From contig NZ_JAXQNP010000003.1 in NCBI RefSeq assembly GCF_034427435.1, positions 1,550,001 through 1,614,000 on the forward strand: a stretch of 64,000 nt of DNA, written 5' to 3'. The translations under genes were made by a program, and so were the position numbers. Below, in pieces: positions 35,760-44,627 of the stretch (positions within the stretch are counted from its first letter, which is position 1; each line of letters begins with the position of its first letter). The notes below the pieces were generated by a model, which did no database searches, was not told the origin of the DNA, and saw only the letters and a list, made by a program, of their open reading frames with translations. Source of the DNA: Nitrospirillum sp034427435 (GTDB taxonomy: Bacteria; Pseudomonadota; Alphaproteobacteria; Azospirillales; Azospirillaceae).

Positions 35760-37154
35760 CTAAATAGAGCCCACAATGCGCCGGTTGCCCGCCCCCATGA
35801 CTTCCGCTTGGATCCGCCGGCAGGTCGCGGCGGTGATGTCCTGTCCTTGCCGGGCAGTGGCCGGGTCGCCGACCAACACGCCACGGATGATCATCTGCCC
35901 AGCCCGCATCAGCTCGGCAGTCGGGTCCTGCCGCAGCGACACGCGCGTGTCCCGGGCGTAGACGCGGGTCTTATGGCCGGCGATGCAGCGGATCAGGGTA
36001 TGCAGCACCCCGTTGCCGACGATGTCGTAGATGCCCCGCATCATCTCCAGGTACAGCAGCAGGTTCGACGGCCTGCTGGGTGTCTGTTCCATGCCATCGG
36101 CGATGGATTGAAGGGTGCGCAGGTGGCCGCCGGGCCCCCGGGTCGCCGCCTGTTCGATGACGGCGGCGTTGAGCGTGTCCGTGAAGTCGTCGCACTGCAG
36201 CCGGTCCAGCCCCGCCGCCGCCAGGAAGCCGTGGACCATGCGCATGATGCAGGCGGGGGAGGGGACGGACAGCACGACGCCGCCGCCCCGGCCGCGCCGG
36301 CTTTCCACCACGCCCAGATCCTCCAGGATGCGCACGGCCTCCACCATCACCGCCAGGCTGGCGTCATACCGCTGCGCCAGGTCGGGCAGCGACCCCAGGC
36401 GATCATGGTCGCGGCACCGCTCATGCCGGACATCGGCGCCGATGCGCCGCGCCACGGCGGTGGCCAGGTTGCGGTGCGGATCGTTGCCGTTGACCGCCTG
36501 CCGCGGCTCCTGACGTGGCCAGTCCAGGCCATGGATGCGGAAATAATCGGCCTCGCGCGCGTCCAGGTCCGCCAGCGCCAGGCGGGCGGCTTCCTCCTCC
36601 TCGCCCCGCTCCACCGCGGCGCGCAGGTCGGGGCGCAGGGGTGTGACCGTCTCGCACAGGCCCCCGGGAAATTGCTCCAGGCTGTCCAGGGCCAGGGCGA
36701 AGCAGGGATTGCCCACTAGGCTGCCCAGCGGCAGGCGGCCGGTGTCCAGCGGCAGGTCCATGTGCCGACGATTGATCGCCGCGCGGCGCAGGGCCATCGG
36801 TTCGATCAGGCGGCGCGCCACCCAGACCTCCGTCGGGGTGGCGCCGGTCCAGCGCATGTGGCTGGCCAGCGCCCGCGCGGCTTCCGCGCGCTGGGGCTTT
36901 TGCACCACCAGCCCGCCTGAGGGCCCCCGGCGCATGCGGCAGGCGCCCCGGATCTCCAATATGCGGAAGGCCTGGCGGACCAGGCGCACGCTGACGCCGA
37001 AGTTGCTGGCCAGCATGCTTTCCGGACCGCAGACGGCGTTGACCGGCCAGTCCTCTTCCACCAGGGCATCCTCGATGGCGGCGGCGGTGATGGCGCCAAG
37101 CCCGCCCTCGTCCTCCATCTCAGTGGCGATCAGGGCGTAGTTGGCCGTCTTCAT
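35760..37154 (-). CDS. Duplicated FadR/GntR-type regulator (two winged helices, two C-terminal domains)
   Basis: A 464-residue protein from the ATG at 37154; a TTG at 37241 with GGAG upstream could add 29 residues. The first winged helix contains ESMLASNFGVSVRLVRQAFR and the wing RMRRGPSGGLVVQKP. An FCD-like helical part follows (VARRLIEPMALRRAAI to LADLDAREADYF). A second winged helix then appears: LPDLAQRYDASLAVMVEAVR, with wing VESRRGRGGGVVLSVPSP, followed by a second helical domain (FTDTLNAAVIEQAATRGPG to DITAATCRRIQAEV). GntR proteins normally have one of each and dimerise, so this looks like a fused dimer. It is divergent from the MHS transporter and upstream of the TonB receptor operon. 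Confidence 0.82.
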   Translation of the reverse strand: MKTANYALIATEMEDEGGLGAITAAAIEDALVEEDWPVNAVCGPESMLASNFGVSVRLVRQAFRILEIRGACRMRRGPSGGLVVQKPQRAEAARALASHMRWTGATPTEVWVARRLIEPMALRRAAINRRHMDLPLDTGRLPLGSLVGNPCFALALDSLEQFPGGLCETVTPLRPDLRAAVERGEEEEAARLALADLDAREADYFRIHGLDWPRQEPRQAVNGNDPHRNLATAVARRIGADVRHERCRDHDRLGSLPDLAQRYDASLAVMVEAVRILEDLGVVESRRGRGGGVVLSVPSPACIMRMVHGFLAAAGLDRLQCDDFTDTLNAAVIEQAATRGPGGHLRTLQSIADGMEQTPSRPSNLLLYLEMMRGIYDIVGNGVLHTLIRCIAGHKTRVYARDTRVSLRQDPTAELMRAGQMIIRGVLVGDPATARQGQDITAATCRRIQAEVMGAGNRRIVGSI

Positions 37155-37291
37155 CCAGGCGGCCGTCCGATCCTTGGCGGGATTGAGCGCCAGGATGGGG
37201 CTGGTGGCCGGCTGCGCCGTGCGGGGGTACAGCTGTCCCAATGTCGTTTCTCCCCGTGCCGATCTCTCGCGGACCGTACTGGATAAACACT

Positions 37292-37306
37292 GTTATAAAG
37301 AATAAC
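37292..37306. promoter_or_regulatory. Candidate operator between tandem GntR and MHS transporter
   Basis: A perfect inverted repeat GTTAT (37292-37296), AAAGA spacer, ATAAC (37302-37306) lies in an AT-rich island. ACTGTT words occur at 37290-37295 and 37305-37310. It is well placed to control both divergent genes. Confidence 0.5.
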
Positions 37307-37413
37307 TGTTGTCAATCTGCATTCAGTAGGCTTTCCGGCCGCCGCCCGCTTGACCCCTATGGCGCGCGCGGGCGATACCGGGTCGCGGATGCCGGAGAAA
37401 AAAGGGGAAGGTC

Positions 37414-38715
37414 ATGTCGACAGAAGGACGCGGGGGCGTGTCGCCAACCCGGGTGCTGCTGGCCAGTCTGGTTGGCACGGCGGTGGAATTTTACGACTTC
37501 TACATTTACGCCACCGCCGCCTCACTGGTGTTCGGGCCGCTGTTCTTCCCCGCCGCCTCCCCCTCCGCGCAGCTGCTGGCGGCGTATGGCAGCTTCGGCA
37601 TCGCCTTCCTGGCCCGCCCCCTGGGCTCCATCGTTTTCGGCCATTACGGCGACCGCGTGGGCCGCAAGTCCACGCTGGTGGCCTCGCTGCTGCTGATGGG
37701 CGGGTCGACGGTGCTGATCGGCGTCCTTCCCACCTATGACAGCATCGGCTGGCTGGCGCCCTTGGCGCTATGCCTGCTGCGGTTCGGCCAGGGCTTCGGT
37801 TTGGGCGGCGAATGGGGCGGGGCGGTCCTGCTGGCGGTGGAGAACGCGCCGCCCAGCCATCGGGCCCGCTATGGCATGTTCCCGCAAATCGGGGCGCCCG
37901 TTGGCTTCATCGCCGCCAACGGGCTGTTCCTGCTGTTGGGCGCCTTCCTGACCCCGGCGCAGTTCCAGGCCTGGGGCTGGCGGTTGCCCTTCCTGGGCAG
38001 CGCCGTGCTGGTGCTGCTGGGGCTCTGGGTGCGTTTGAAGCTGACCGAGACGCCGGCCTTCGCCAAGGCGCTGGAGGAGGCGCCGCCGCCGGCCGTGCCC
38101 TTGGCCGAGGTGGTGCGCGGCTATCCGCGCCAGACCGTGGGGGGCACCTTCGCCGCCATCGTTTGCTTCGCCCTGTTCTATCTCGCCACCGCCTTCGCGC
38201 TGGGCTATGGCACCACCACGCTGGGCTATGGCCGCACCGCCTTCCTGGGCGTGCAGTTGGGCGCCATCCTGTTCCTGGCCTTTGGCATCGTCATCGCCGG
38301 ATGGTGGGCGGATGTCGCCTCCCCCCGCCGCGTGCTGATGGCCGGATGCGTCATGACGGTGGCGGTGGGGTTGCTGCTGGCCCCGATGCTGGGCAGCGGG
38401 TCGTTGTCGCTGGTCGGCCTGTTCCTCTGCCTCGCCCTCTTGGTCATGGGCTTCGTCTATGGTCCCCTGGGCGCCTGGCTGCCCAGCCTTTTCCCGGCGC
38501 GGGTGCGCTATACCGGCACGTCCATGACCTTCAACCTGGGGGGCATCCTGGGGGGCGGCGTGGCGCCGGCCCTGGCGCAGTCCCTGGCCCAGTCCGGCGG
38601 CCTGCCCTATGTCGGGCTGTACCTGGCGGGTGCCGCCCTGGTCAGCTTGGCCGCCCTCTATCCCCTGCGCGGGCAGCCGGTCGTCGTGTTGGCCGGCGGG
38701 GCGCCGGGTCCCTGA
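37414..38715 (+). CDS. MFS transporter, metabolite:H+ symporter (MHS) family
   Basis: A 433-residue inner-membrane transporter with 12 predicted spans. The MHS signatures are GTAVEFYDFYIYATAASLVF near the N-terminus and the loop GHYGDRVGRKSTLV, then LLRFGQGFGLGGEWGGAVLL. Relatives (ShiA, ProP, KgtP, PcaT types) import organic acids, including aromatic acids, with protons. Divergent from the tandem GntR gene. In this locus it is the likely inner-membrane importer for the acid released by the tannase-family esterase. Confidence 0.9.
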   Translation: MSTEGRGGVSPTRVLLASLVGTAVEFYDFYIYATAASLVFGPLFFPAASPSAQLLAAYGSFGIAFLARPLGSIVFGHYGDRVGRKSTLVASLLLMGGSTVLIGVLPTYDSIGWLAPLALCLLRFGQGFGLGGEWGGAVLLAVENAPPSHRARYGMFPQIGAPVGFIAANGLFLLLGAFLTPAQFQAWGWRLPFLGSAVLVLLGLWVRLKLTETPAFAKALEEAPPPAVPLAEVVRGYPRQTVGGTFAAIVCFALFYLATAFALGYGTTTLGYGRTAFLGVQLGAILFLAFGIVIAGWWADVASPRRVLMAGCVMTVAVGLLLAPMLGSGSLSLVGLFLCLALLVMGFVYGPLGAWLPSLFPARVRYTGTSMTFNLGGILGGGVAPALAQSLAQSGGLPYVGLYLAGAALVSLAALYPLRGQPVVVLAGGAPGP

Positions 38716-38726
38716 CCGGGACCCGG
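38704..38726. terminator. Hairpin between convergent stop codons
   Basis: CCGGGTCCC (38704-38712), 5-nt loop, GGGACCCGG (38718-38726). The loop holds the MHS gene stop codon and the stem ends directly at the PEBP gene stop, so both transcripts could end here. No long T run. Confidence 0.5.
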
Positions 38727-39362
38727 TTAGAGACCACCCAGCAGGCCGGGGTTCAAGGAATAGCCGCCGACCATGCTGGCCCGCGCCAGCACATGCCCCG
38801 CCATGGCCAGCAGGGTGGACGTGCCGTTGATCGGGCCCACGACGGGCAGGCGGGGCACGTCCAGCGCGTGGATGGTGAAGATGTAACGGTGGAAAATGCT
38901 GTCGTTCCAGGGGGGGCACGGGCCATCGTAGCCGTAGTAGTCCCCCGTCCGTGCCCGGTCTTCCAGGAACAGGATGGTGAAGTCGTTCATGCCGTGGCGC
39001 GCCCCATCCGGCGCCAGGGGGCCCGCCTTTCCCCGGTTGGTGATGCCGACGCTATGGCGCCCTTCCTTGATTTCCCGGAAGCGGGCCGGCAGGTCGATCA
39101 GGATCCAATGGTAAAAGGGCACGCGCGGCAGCTCGGGGGACAGCGTCTTGCCCTCCCGGTTGGCGTCTGCCCAGTGGTGGGGGGCATCGGGGCTGTGCAT
39201 GGTGAGCACGAACGACCGGGTGCCCGCGGGCGGGTCGCTCCATGCCACATGGGGATTCCGGTTTGGGCCGGGCCGGACCCGACCGACGGCGGAGGGGACG
39301 GCGAAGGCGCAGGTGTCGGGCAGGCGTCCGCCGTCACGAAAGCTGTTGCTGGTGATCTGCAT
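38727..39362 (-). CDS. YbhB/YbcL-family (PEBP/Raf kinase inhibitor-like) protein
   Basis: A 211-residue cytoplasmic protein from the ATG at 39362, with AAGGAA 4 nt upstream. Motifs of the phosphatidylethanolamine-binding-protein fold are present: VLTMHSPDAPHHWADAN (DPDAP-like), FYHWILIDLPA (HW), and GYDGPCPPWNDSIFHRYIFT (the GPxPP..HRY anion-binding motif). Bacterial members lack a settled function. Convergent with the transporter, so not clearly part of that locus. Confidence 0.9.
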   Translation of the reverse strand: MQITSNSFRDGGRLPDTCAFAVPSAVGRVRPGPNRNPHVAWSDPPAGTRSFVLTMHSPDAPHHWADANREGKTLSPELPRVPFYHWILIDLPARFREIKEGRHSVGITNRGKAGPLAPDGARHGMNDFTILFLEDRARTGDYYGYDGPCPPWNDSIFHRYIFTIHALDVPRLPVVGPINGTSTLLAMAGHVLARASMVGGYSLNPGLLGGL

Positions 39363-39990
39363 GGGGTTCCTTCTCACCCCGGCACTATGCCGTGACAGCC
39401 CGCGCAGAACTCAAGTCATTTTCAATTTCTGCGTCAATTGGGCCAGCCATGCGCAATGGTCACGCCCGGCCCCGCCTGCAATCGCCCAGTCACCGGTGTC
39501 AACTGGCACCCTTCCCGGTGGTGATCGTGACATCGCCGGGCGCGATCATCCGGCCAAATCCTGTAAACGGCGTGCGACTCAGGCTGGCGTCGGGTCCCGC
39601 TGCGCACCGTGGGGCACTCCCAAGCGGTCCCTGTCCTGAAGCGCGGGCCGGTTCTGCCATCGGCCAATTGGGTGTCACTGTTTCTGACTTTAGGCCGCTG
39701 ATACGGTTGCCAGGCAGTAACGGATGCGATGTGCCCGCCGTGGCCATAGGCGAAAACGACACCATTTTTTAAATTTGGCGGTCTCGTTGGGGTATTGCCT
39801 CTTGAACGATTGCCCGTTACGGCGTGGTGCGCCAGCATCACTTTGTCGCACCCGCCGTGGCCTGCGGGTGCGACCCTGGTTCGATGTCCGTCGCGTTGCC
39901 GCCACGGGCATCATGGTTTCATGGGAATGGCAGGCGTTTCCGGTCGAATGGACGTGTATGGAAGGGGAGTTCGATCTTGAGGGGCGCGGC
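39363..39990. other. 628-nt intergenic region
   Basis: No gene was recognised between the divergent PEBP and STAND-regulator genes. Several short frames on both strands lack ribosome-binding sites. An AT-rich stretch lies near 39760-39780, possibly a promoter for the downstream regulator. Confidence 0.45.
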
Positions 39991-42900
39991 ATGACCGATA
40001 CGGTGGCTTCAGGCTCCGAACGGCTGCTCACGTTCGGCCCGTTCCGTCTGATGCCGGACCGCAAGGTTCTGCTGGCCGGCGACGCCCCCTTGCGTCTGGG
40101 CAGTAAGGCCCTGGACATCCTGATCGTGCTGACGGACCGCGCGGGCGAGGTCGTGGCGAAGGACGACCTGGTCGCCAGTGTCTGGCCCGACACCCAGGTC
40201 GACGACGCCAATCTGCGGGTCAACATCGCGGCCCTGCGCAAGGCCTTGGGGGAGGGGCGCGATGGCGCCCGCTATATCGCCAATGTGCCGGGGCGGGGAT
40301 ATTGCTTCGTTGCGCCCGTGGTCCGGGCCGAGGCGGCGGTGGCCGTGCCATCGCCGGCGCCCCTCGTCCCCGGTGCGGCCCCCCACGCCCTGCCGGTTCG
40401 GCTGACCCGGGTCCTGGGCCGGGCGGCCCTCATCCAGACCCTGTCCGAACAATTGCCGGCCCGGCGCTTCGTCACGCTGGTCGGCCCGGGTGGCATCGGC
40501 AAGACGACGGTGGCGCTGGCCCTGGCGGAGGCTGTCGGGGCCCGCTATGCCGATGGGGTGCGGTTTGTGGATTTCGCCCCCGTGACCGACGCCGCGCTGG
40601 GGGACGCCTCCCTGGCGGCCAGTGTCCTGGCGGGGGCCTTGGGGGTCGCGGTCGAGTCCATCGCCGACCTGGGCGGCATCCTCCAGGACCGGAAGATGCT
40701 GCTGATCCTGGACAATTGCGAGCATGTGGTGGGGACGGCGGCGGTGTTGGCCGAGGCGGTGCTGCGCGGCGCCCCGGGCGTCCATATCCTGGCCACCAGC
40801 CGTGAGCCGCTGCTGGCGGAAGGCGAATGGGTCCAGCGCCTGGCCTCGCTGGAAACACCGCCGGTGACGGCCATGGTGGACGCCGCCCAGGCCCTGACCT
40901 ATTCCGCCATCGCCCTGTTCGTGGAACGCGCCTCGGCCAGTGTTGGCACCTTCACCTTCGGCGATGCGGAGGTGCCGCTGGTGATCGAGATTTGCCGGGG
41001 GCTGGATGGCATCCCCCTGGCCATCGAGTTGGCGGCTGCCCGCCTGGACCTGTTCGGGCTGCGGGGGTTGGCCGAACGCCTGCATGATCGTTTCGCGCTG
41101 TTGGTACGGGGCCGGCGTACCGCGCTGCCTCGGCATCAAACCCTGCGTGCCACCTTGGACTGGAGCTATGAGCTGCTGCCGCCGGTGGAACGGTCCGTCC
41201 TGCACCGCTTGGCGGTGTTCGCCGGTGGGTTCAGCATGGAGTCCGCCGTCATCGTGGCGGGCGACGCCCTGTTGACCCGCACCGACATCCTGGTGGCGCT
41301 GTCGAACCTGGTCGCCAAGTCGCTGCTGGTCGCCGACGTGGGCGGGGACGGCCCCCAGTACCGGCTGCTGGAGATGACCCGGGCCTATGCCCTGGAGAAG
41401 CTGTCCGCCAGCGGCGAGTTGCCCCGCGTGCTGCGGCGCCATGCTGAATGCCACCGCGATCTGCTGGTGCGGGCCGAGCAGGAATGGGACCAGCGTCCGA
41501 CGGCGGAATGGTTGGAGGTGTATGGCCGGCAGATCGATAATCTGCGCGCCGCCCTGATCTGGGCCTTCGGGCCGGAGGGCGACACGTGCCTGGGCGTCGC
41601 CCTGACGGCCGCCGCCGTGCCGTTGTGGATGCAACTGTCGCTGATGAACGAATGCCGCGAGGCGGTGCGCCGGGCGCTGGAAACGGTGCCGCCGCTGCCG
41701 GCCGACGCGCCGCCGGGCCCGGAGGCTGACGCGGCCATGCGGCTGCTGTCGGCGTTGGGGCTGTCGCTGATCTACACGAAAGGGCCGGCGCCGGAAATAC
41801 GGGCGGCCCTGGGCCAGGCGCTGACGCTGGCGCGGCGGCTGGACGCCGTGGACTACCAGTTGCGGGCCTTGTGGGGGCTGTATGTCGAAACCTTCAATGA
41901 GGGGCGTTATGCCCAGGCGTTGGAGATTTCGGACCGCTTCCGGGCGGTGGCGGTCCGCTCCGCCGATCCCGTCGACCTCATGGCGGCTGATCGCATGCGC
42001 GGCTTCGCGCTGCACCTGATCGGTGATCATGCCGCCGGCCGGCGTTATATCGAGGATGGGCTGCGCCGGTATGTCCGGCCCGCCCATCGCGGCCATCTGG
42101 TCCGCTATCAATACGATCAGCGGGTGGCGGCCTGCGTGCCCCTATCGGTCATCCTGTGGATCCAGGGCTATCCGGACAAGGCCACGGCCATGGTGGCCAT
42201 GGCGGTGGACGAGGCGCGGCGCATGGACCATGCGTTGACGCTGGGCTACGTCCTGTCCACCGCCGCCTGCCAGGTGTCCTTCCTGGTGGGCGATATGGTG
42301 GCGGCGCACCGCCATGTCGGCCTGTTGCAGGATCAAAGCACCCGCTACGGCCTGGGCCCCTGGGCCGTGCTGGGACGCTACTTCAGGCATCGCTTGCACT
42401 GGGCCCAGGGTGACGCGGCGTCGGGCCTCGCCGGCATGGGGGCCGCGCTGACGGAGTTGGAGGCCCTCAATTTCCGGCTGCGCCATATCGGCTATCTGGG
42501 CGAATGGGCCGAGGCTTTGGGCCAGGCCGGACAGGGGCGGCAGGGGCTGGCGGCCATCGATCGCGCCCTGGACCGCTCCGAAGCGCAGGGCATCCGCTGG
42601 GCCATGCCGGAATTGCTGCGCATCAAGGGCGAATTGCTGCTGTCCGAGGATGATCCCGATGTTCCGCCGGTGGCCGCCGCCCATGCGGCCGAGGCCCATT
42701 TCCAGGACGCGCTGTCCTGGGCCCAGCGCCAGGGCGCCCTGTCCTGGGAACTGCGCGCCGCCCTCAGCCTGGGTCGATTGTGGCGCCGCCAGGGCCGGCC
42801 GGCCGACGCCCATGCGCTGCTGACGGAGGTGCAAGGGCGCTTCACCGAAGGCTTCCAGACCGCCGACCTGATCGCCGCCCGTGACCTGGTGGCGTCCCTA

Positions 42901-43056
42901 AGCCAGGACATGGCCCACCCGGCGGCCCATGGCGCATCGGATTCGGCTGCCCCGGCGTTGCCCATACCCTCCGTCCTGTCGGCGGATGTCAACCCGTCCG
43001 GCCTCCGTGAACCATGGGATGGGGAGGTCGTGACCTTTCCCGGCATCGCCTGCTGA
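39991..43056 (+). CDS. Winged-helix / STAND-type ATPase / TPR regulator (paralogue 2)
   Basis: A 1021-residue regulator with the same layout as the protein at 8888-11755. The OmpR-type winged helix is at about 12-108 (LLTFGPFRLMPDRKVLLAG to YIANVPGRGYCFVAPV). Walker A is GPGGIGKTT (165-173), Walker B RKMLLILDNCEHV, then ATSREPLL, DGIPLAIELAAARLDLFG and a helical-repeat C-terminal half. The ATG at 39991 follows GAGGGG at 8 nt and starts just before the winged helix; the longer upstream frame is not protein-like. It could control the TetR or lipoprotein genes after it or distant targets; no ligand is evident. Confidence 0.86.
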   Translation: MTDTVASGSERLLTFGPFRLMPDRKVLLAGDAPLRLGSKALDILIVLTDRAGEVVAKDDLVASVWPDTQVDDANLRVNIAALRKALGEGRDGARYIANVPGRGYCFVAPVVRAEAAVAVPSPAPLVPGAAPHALPVRLTRVLGRAALIQTLSEQLPARRFVTLVGPGGIGKTTVALALAEAVGARYADGVRFVDFAPVTDAALGDASLAASVLAGALGVAVESIADLGGILQDRKMLLILDNCEHVVGTAAVLAEAVLRGAPGVHILATSREPLLAEGEWVQRLASLETPPVTAMVDAAQALTYSAIALFVERASASVGTFTFGDAEVPLVIEICRGLDGIPLAIELAAARLDLFGLRGLAERLHDRFALLVRGRRTALPRHQTLRATLDWSYELLPPVERSVLHRLAVFAGGFSMESAVIVAGDALLTRTDILVALSNLVAKSLLVADVGGDGPQYRLLEMTRAYALEKLSASGELPRVLRRHAECHRDLLVRAEQEWDQRPTAEWLEVYGRQIDNLRAALIWAFGPEGDTCLGVALTAAAVPLWMQLSLMNECREAVRRALETVPPLPADAPPGPEADAAMRLLSALGLSLIYTKGPAPEIRAALGQALTLARRLDAVDYQLRALWGLYVETFNEGRYAQALEISDRFRAVAVRSADPVDLMAADRMRGFALHLIGDHAAGRRYIEDGLRRYVRPAHRGHLVRYQYDQRVAACVPLSVILWIQGYPDKATAMVAMAVDEARRMDHALTLGYVLSTAACQVSFLVGDMVAAHRHVGLLQDQSTRYGLGPWAVLGRYFRHRLHWAQGDAASGLAGMGAALTELEALNFRLRHIGYLGEWAEALGQAGQGRQGLAAIDRALDRSEAQGIRWAMPELLRIKGELLLSEDDPDVPPVAAAHAAEAHFQDALSWAQRQGALSWELRAALSLGRLWRRQGRPADAHALLTEVQGRFTEGFQTADLIAARDLVASLSQDMAHPAAHGASDSAAPALPIPSVLSADVNPSGLREPWDGEVVTFPGIAC

Positions 43057-43160
43057 GGATCCCATCGGGGCGACCATCGGGACGAAAGGAAAACAGACCG
43101 GTTGGATTGCTTTTCCTCGCCGGCCAGGGTATTGGGACTCCCGCCGCCCTGGGCGTCCGG

Positions 43161-43181
43161 GGTTGGAACATCCGTTCAACC
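43161..43181. promoter_or_regulatory. Imperfect inverted repeat before the tetR gene
   Basis: GGTTGGAAC (43161-43169) and GTTCAACC (43174-43181) form an inverted repeat with one bulged G, ending 12 nt before the tetR ATG. It could be a TetR autoregulatory operator or a hairpin. Confidence 0.35.
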
Positions 43182-43193
43182 CTGGGAGTGATC

Positions 43194-43766
43194 ATGGATA
43201 ACGCCACCCGTTCAGAACGCACCCGTGCCGCAGTGATCCAGGCGGCCCTGGCCATCATCGCGCGGGATGGGGCGGGGAAGCTGACGCTGGATGCCATCGC
43301 TCGGGAAAGCGGTATCAGCAAGGGGGGGGTGATGCACCAGTTCCGCACCAAGCAGGCGGTGCTGGAGGCCCTGCTGGACCATCAGGTCGCCCATTCCGAC
43401 CAGAGGACGGAGGCCCACCTGGCCAAGATCGACCCGGCCAGCGGCGAGGCCAACCTGCAGGCGCAGATCGCGGTGCTGCGCGAGGTGTCGACGGACCCCA
43501 CCTCCGTCACTTACGCGCTGCTCGGCGCCATGGCCGAAGACCCCCATCTGCTGTCCATCGTCAGGGTGGCAGGTGAGCCCAAGTTGCGCGCGCTGAAGGC
43601 GGAGGCCAAGGACCAGGACATGGCCCTGCTGCGCTGGGTGGCGGCGCGCGGTTTGGCCATTCCCGCCCTGATGGGGATGTGTCCGCTGACGCAAGAGGAA
43701 CGCGCCCACCTGTTCGACCTGCTGCAGGACGGTGCGCGTTGGCAGGGCTGCAAGGCCGCCGGCTGA
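43194..43766 (+). CDS. TetR/AcrR-family transcriptional regulator
   Basis: A 190-residue regulator from the ATG at 43194 (GGGAGTG upstream). The N-terminal helix-turn-helix is ARDGAGKLTLDAIARESGIS then KGGVMHQFRTKQAVLEALL. The C-terminal ligand domain (about 75-175) has the TetR_C pattern LLGAMAEDPHLLSIVRV and is Cys-poor. No transporter is adjacent; downstream is a lipoprotein at 138 nt, so the target is unclear and may be itself. Confidence 0.9.
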   Translation: MDNATRSERTRAAVIQAALAIIARDGAGKLTLDAIARESGISKGGVMHQFRTKQAVLEALLDHQVAHSDQRTEAHLAKIDPASGEANLQAQIAVLREVSTDPTSVTYALLGAMAEDPHLLSIVRVAGEPKLRALKAEAKDQDMALLRWVAARGLAIPALMGMCPLTQEERAHLFDLLQDGARWQGCKAAG

Positions 43767-43903
43767 CAGCTCCATTAAAAACCGACTAGACGGATTGTTT
43801 ATGGATCGCTAAGGTGCCGCCAACGGGATGGATGCCGGCTGCCGGCACCCATCCTGGGCCGGGCCGCAGGCCCCGCCCGTGGCCCTGACCTGTGGAGACA
43901 TGA

Positions 43904-44578
43904 ATGTCCGACCTGTTGTTGATACGGCGGCTATTGCCGCCGCTGATGGTGTGCGCCCTTTTGGCCGGTTGCGGCGGCATAGAGCCGACCCCCTACCGGG
44001 ATATCGCCTCGGCCCCCTATCTGCGGCCCGACCCGGCCGACGATACCGGCCGCTTCCCCTATCGCTATGCCACACCCGTCGATTGGCAGGCCTACAGCAG
44101 GGTCATCATCGATCCCGTGGCGATCTATTATGGTGCCGACAGCCAGTTCGGTGACATGGATGAGAAGGACAAGGTGGAACTGGCCGACTACATGCAGGCT
44201 CAATTCCGGGAGCGGCTGGCGACGCGGTTCCAAATCACCGGGACGCCCACGCCCGGCACCTTGCGCATCCACCTCATCCTGACCGGCGCCACCACCACGC
44301 CTGCCGTCATCGGCCCCTTCAGCCATTTCGATCTGGCCGGCGGGCTGTACAACGGGGTCCAGGCCATCCGCGGACGCGAGGGCATGATCAGCGGCGCCGT
44401 CGTCTATGCCGTCGAGATCCATGATGCCGCCAGCGGCAAGCTGCTGTCCGCCTACATCACCAAGCAATATCCCGGGGCCATGAATATCGGCGCCAGCTTT
44501 GGGTCGTTGGGCGCGGCTAAGACCGGCATCGACAAGGGGGCGGACGCCCTGGTGGAGCAATTGAGGCCGGGCGCCTGA
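43904..44578 (+). CDS. DUF3313-type lipoprotein
   Basis: A 224-residue lipoprotein. The signal peptide ends in lipobox CALLAGC (Cys about 23). The mature domain has YSRVIIDPVAIYYGADSQFG, LRIHLILTGATTTPAVIGPF and GAVVYAVEIHDAASGKLLSA, the pattern of DUF3313 outer-membrane lipoproteins that show a beta-sandwich similar to TolB-N-like folds. Function is unknown. It is convergent with the SDR at 44628. Confidence 0.8.
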   Translation: MSDLLLIRRLLPPLMVCALLAGCGGIEPTPYRDIASAPYLRPDPADDTGRFPYRYATPVDWQAYSRVIIDPVAIYYGADSQFGDMDEKDKVELADYMQAQFRERLATRFQITGTPTPGTLRIHLILTGATTTPAVIGPFSHFDLAGGLYNGVQAIRGREGMISGAVVYAVEIHDAASGKLLSAYITKQYPGAMNIGASFGSLGAAKTGIDKGADALVEQLRPGA

Positions 44579-44627
44579 CTGGCCGGTGGCGTCCACTGCG
44601 ACGTCTCGGGGCTGTCCCCGCTTGGGG

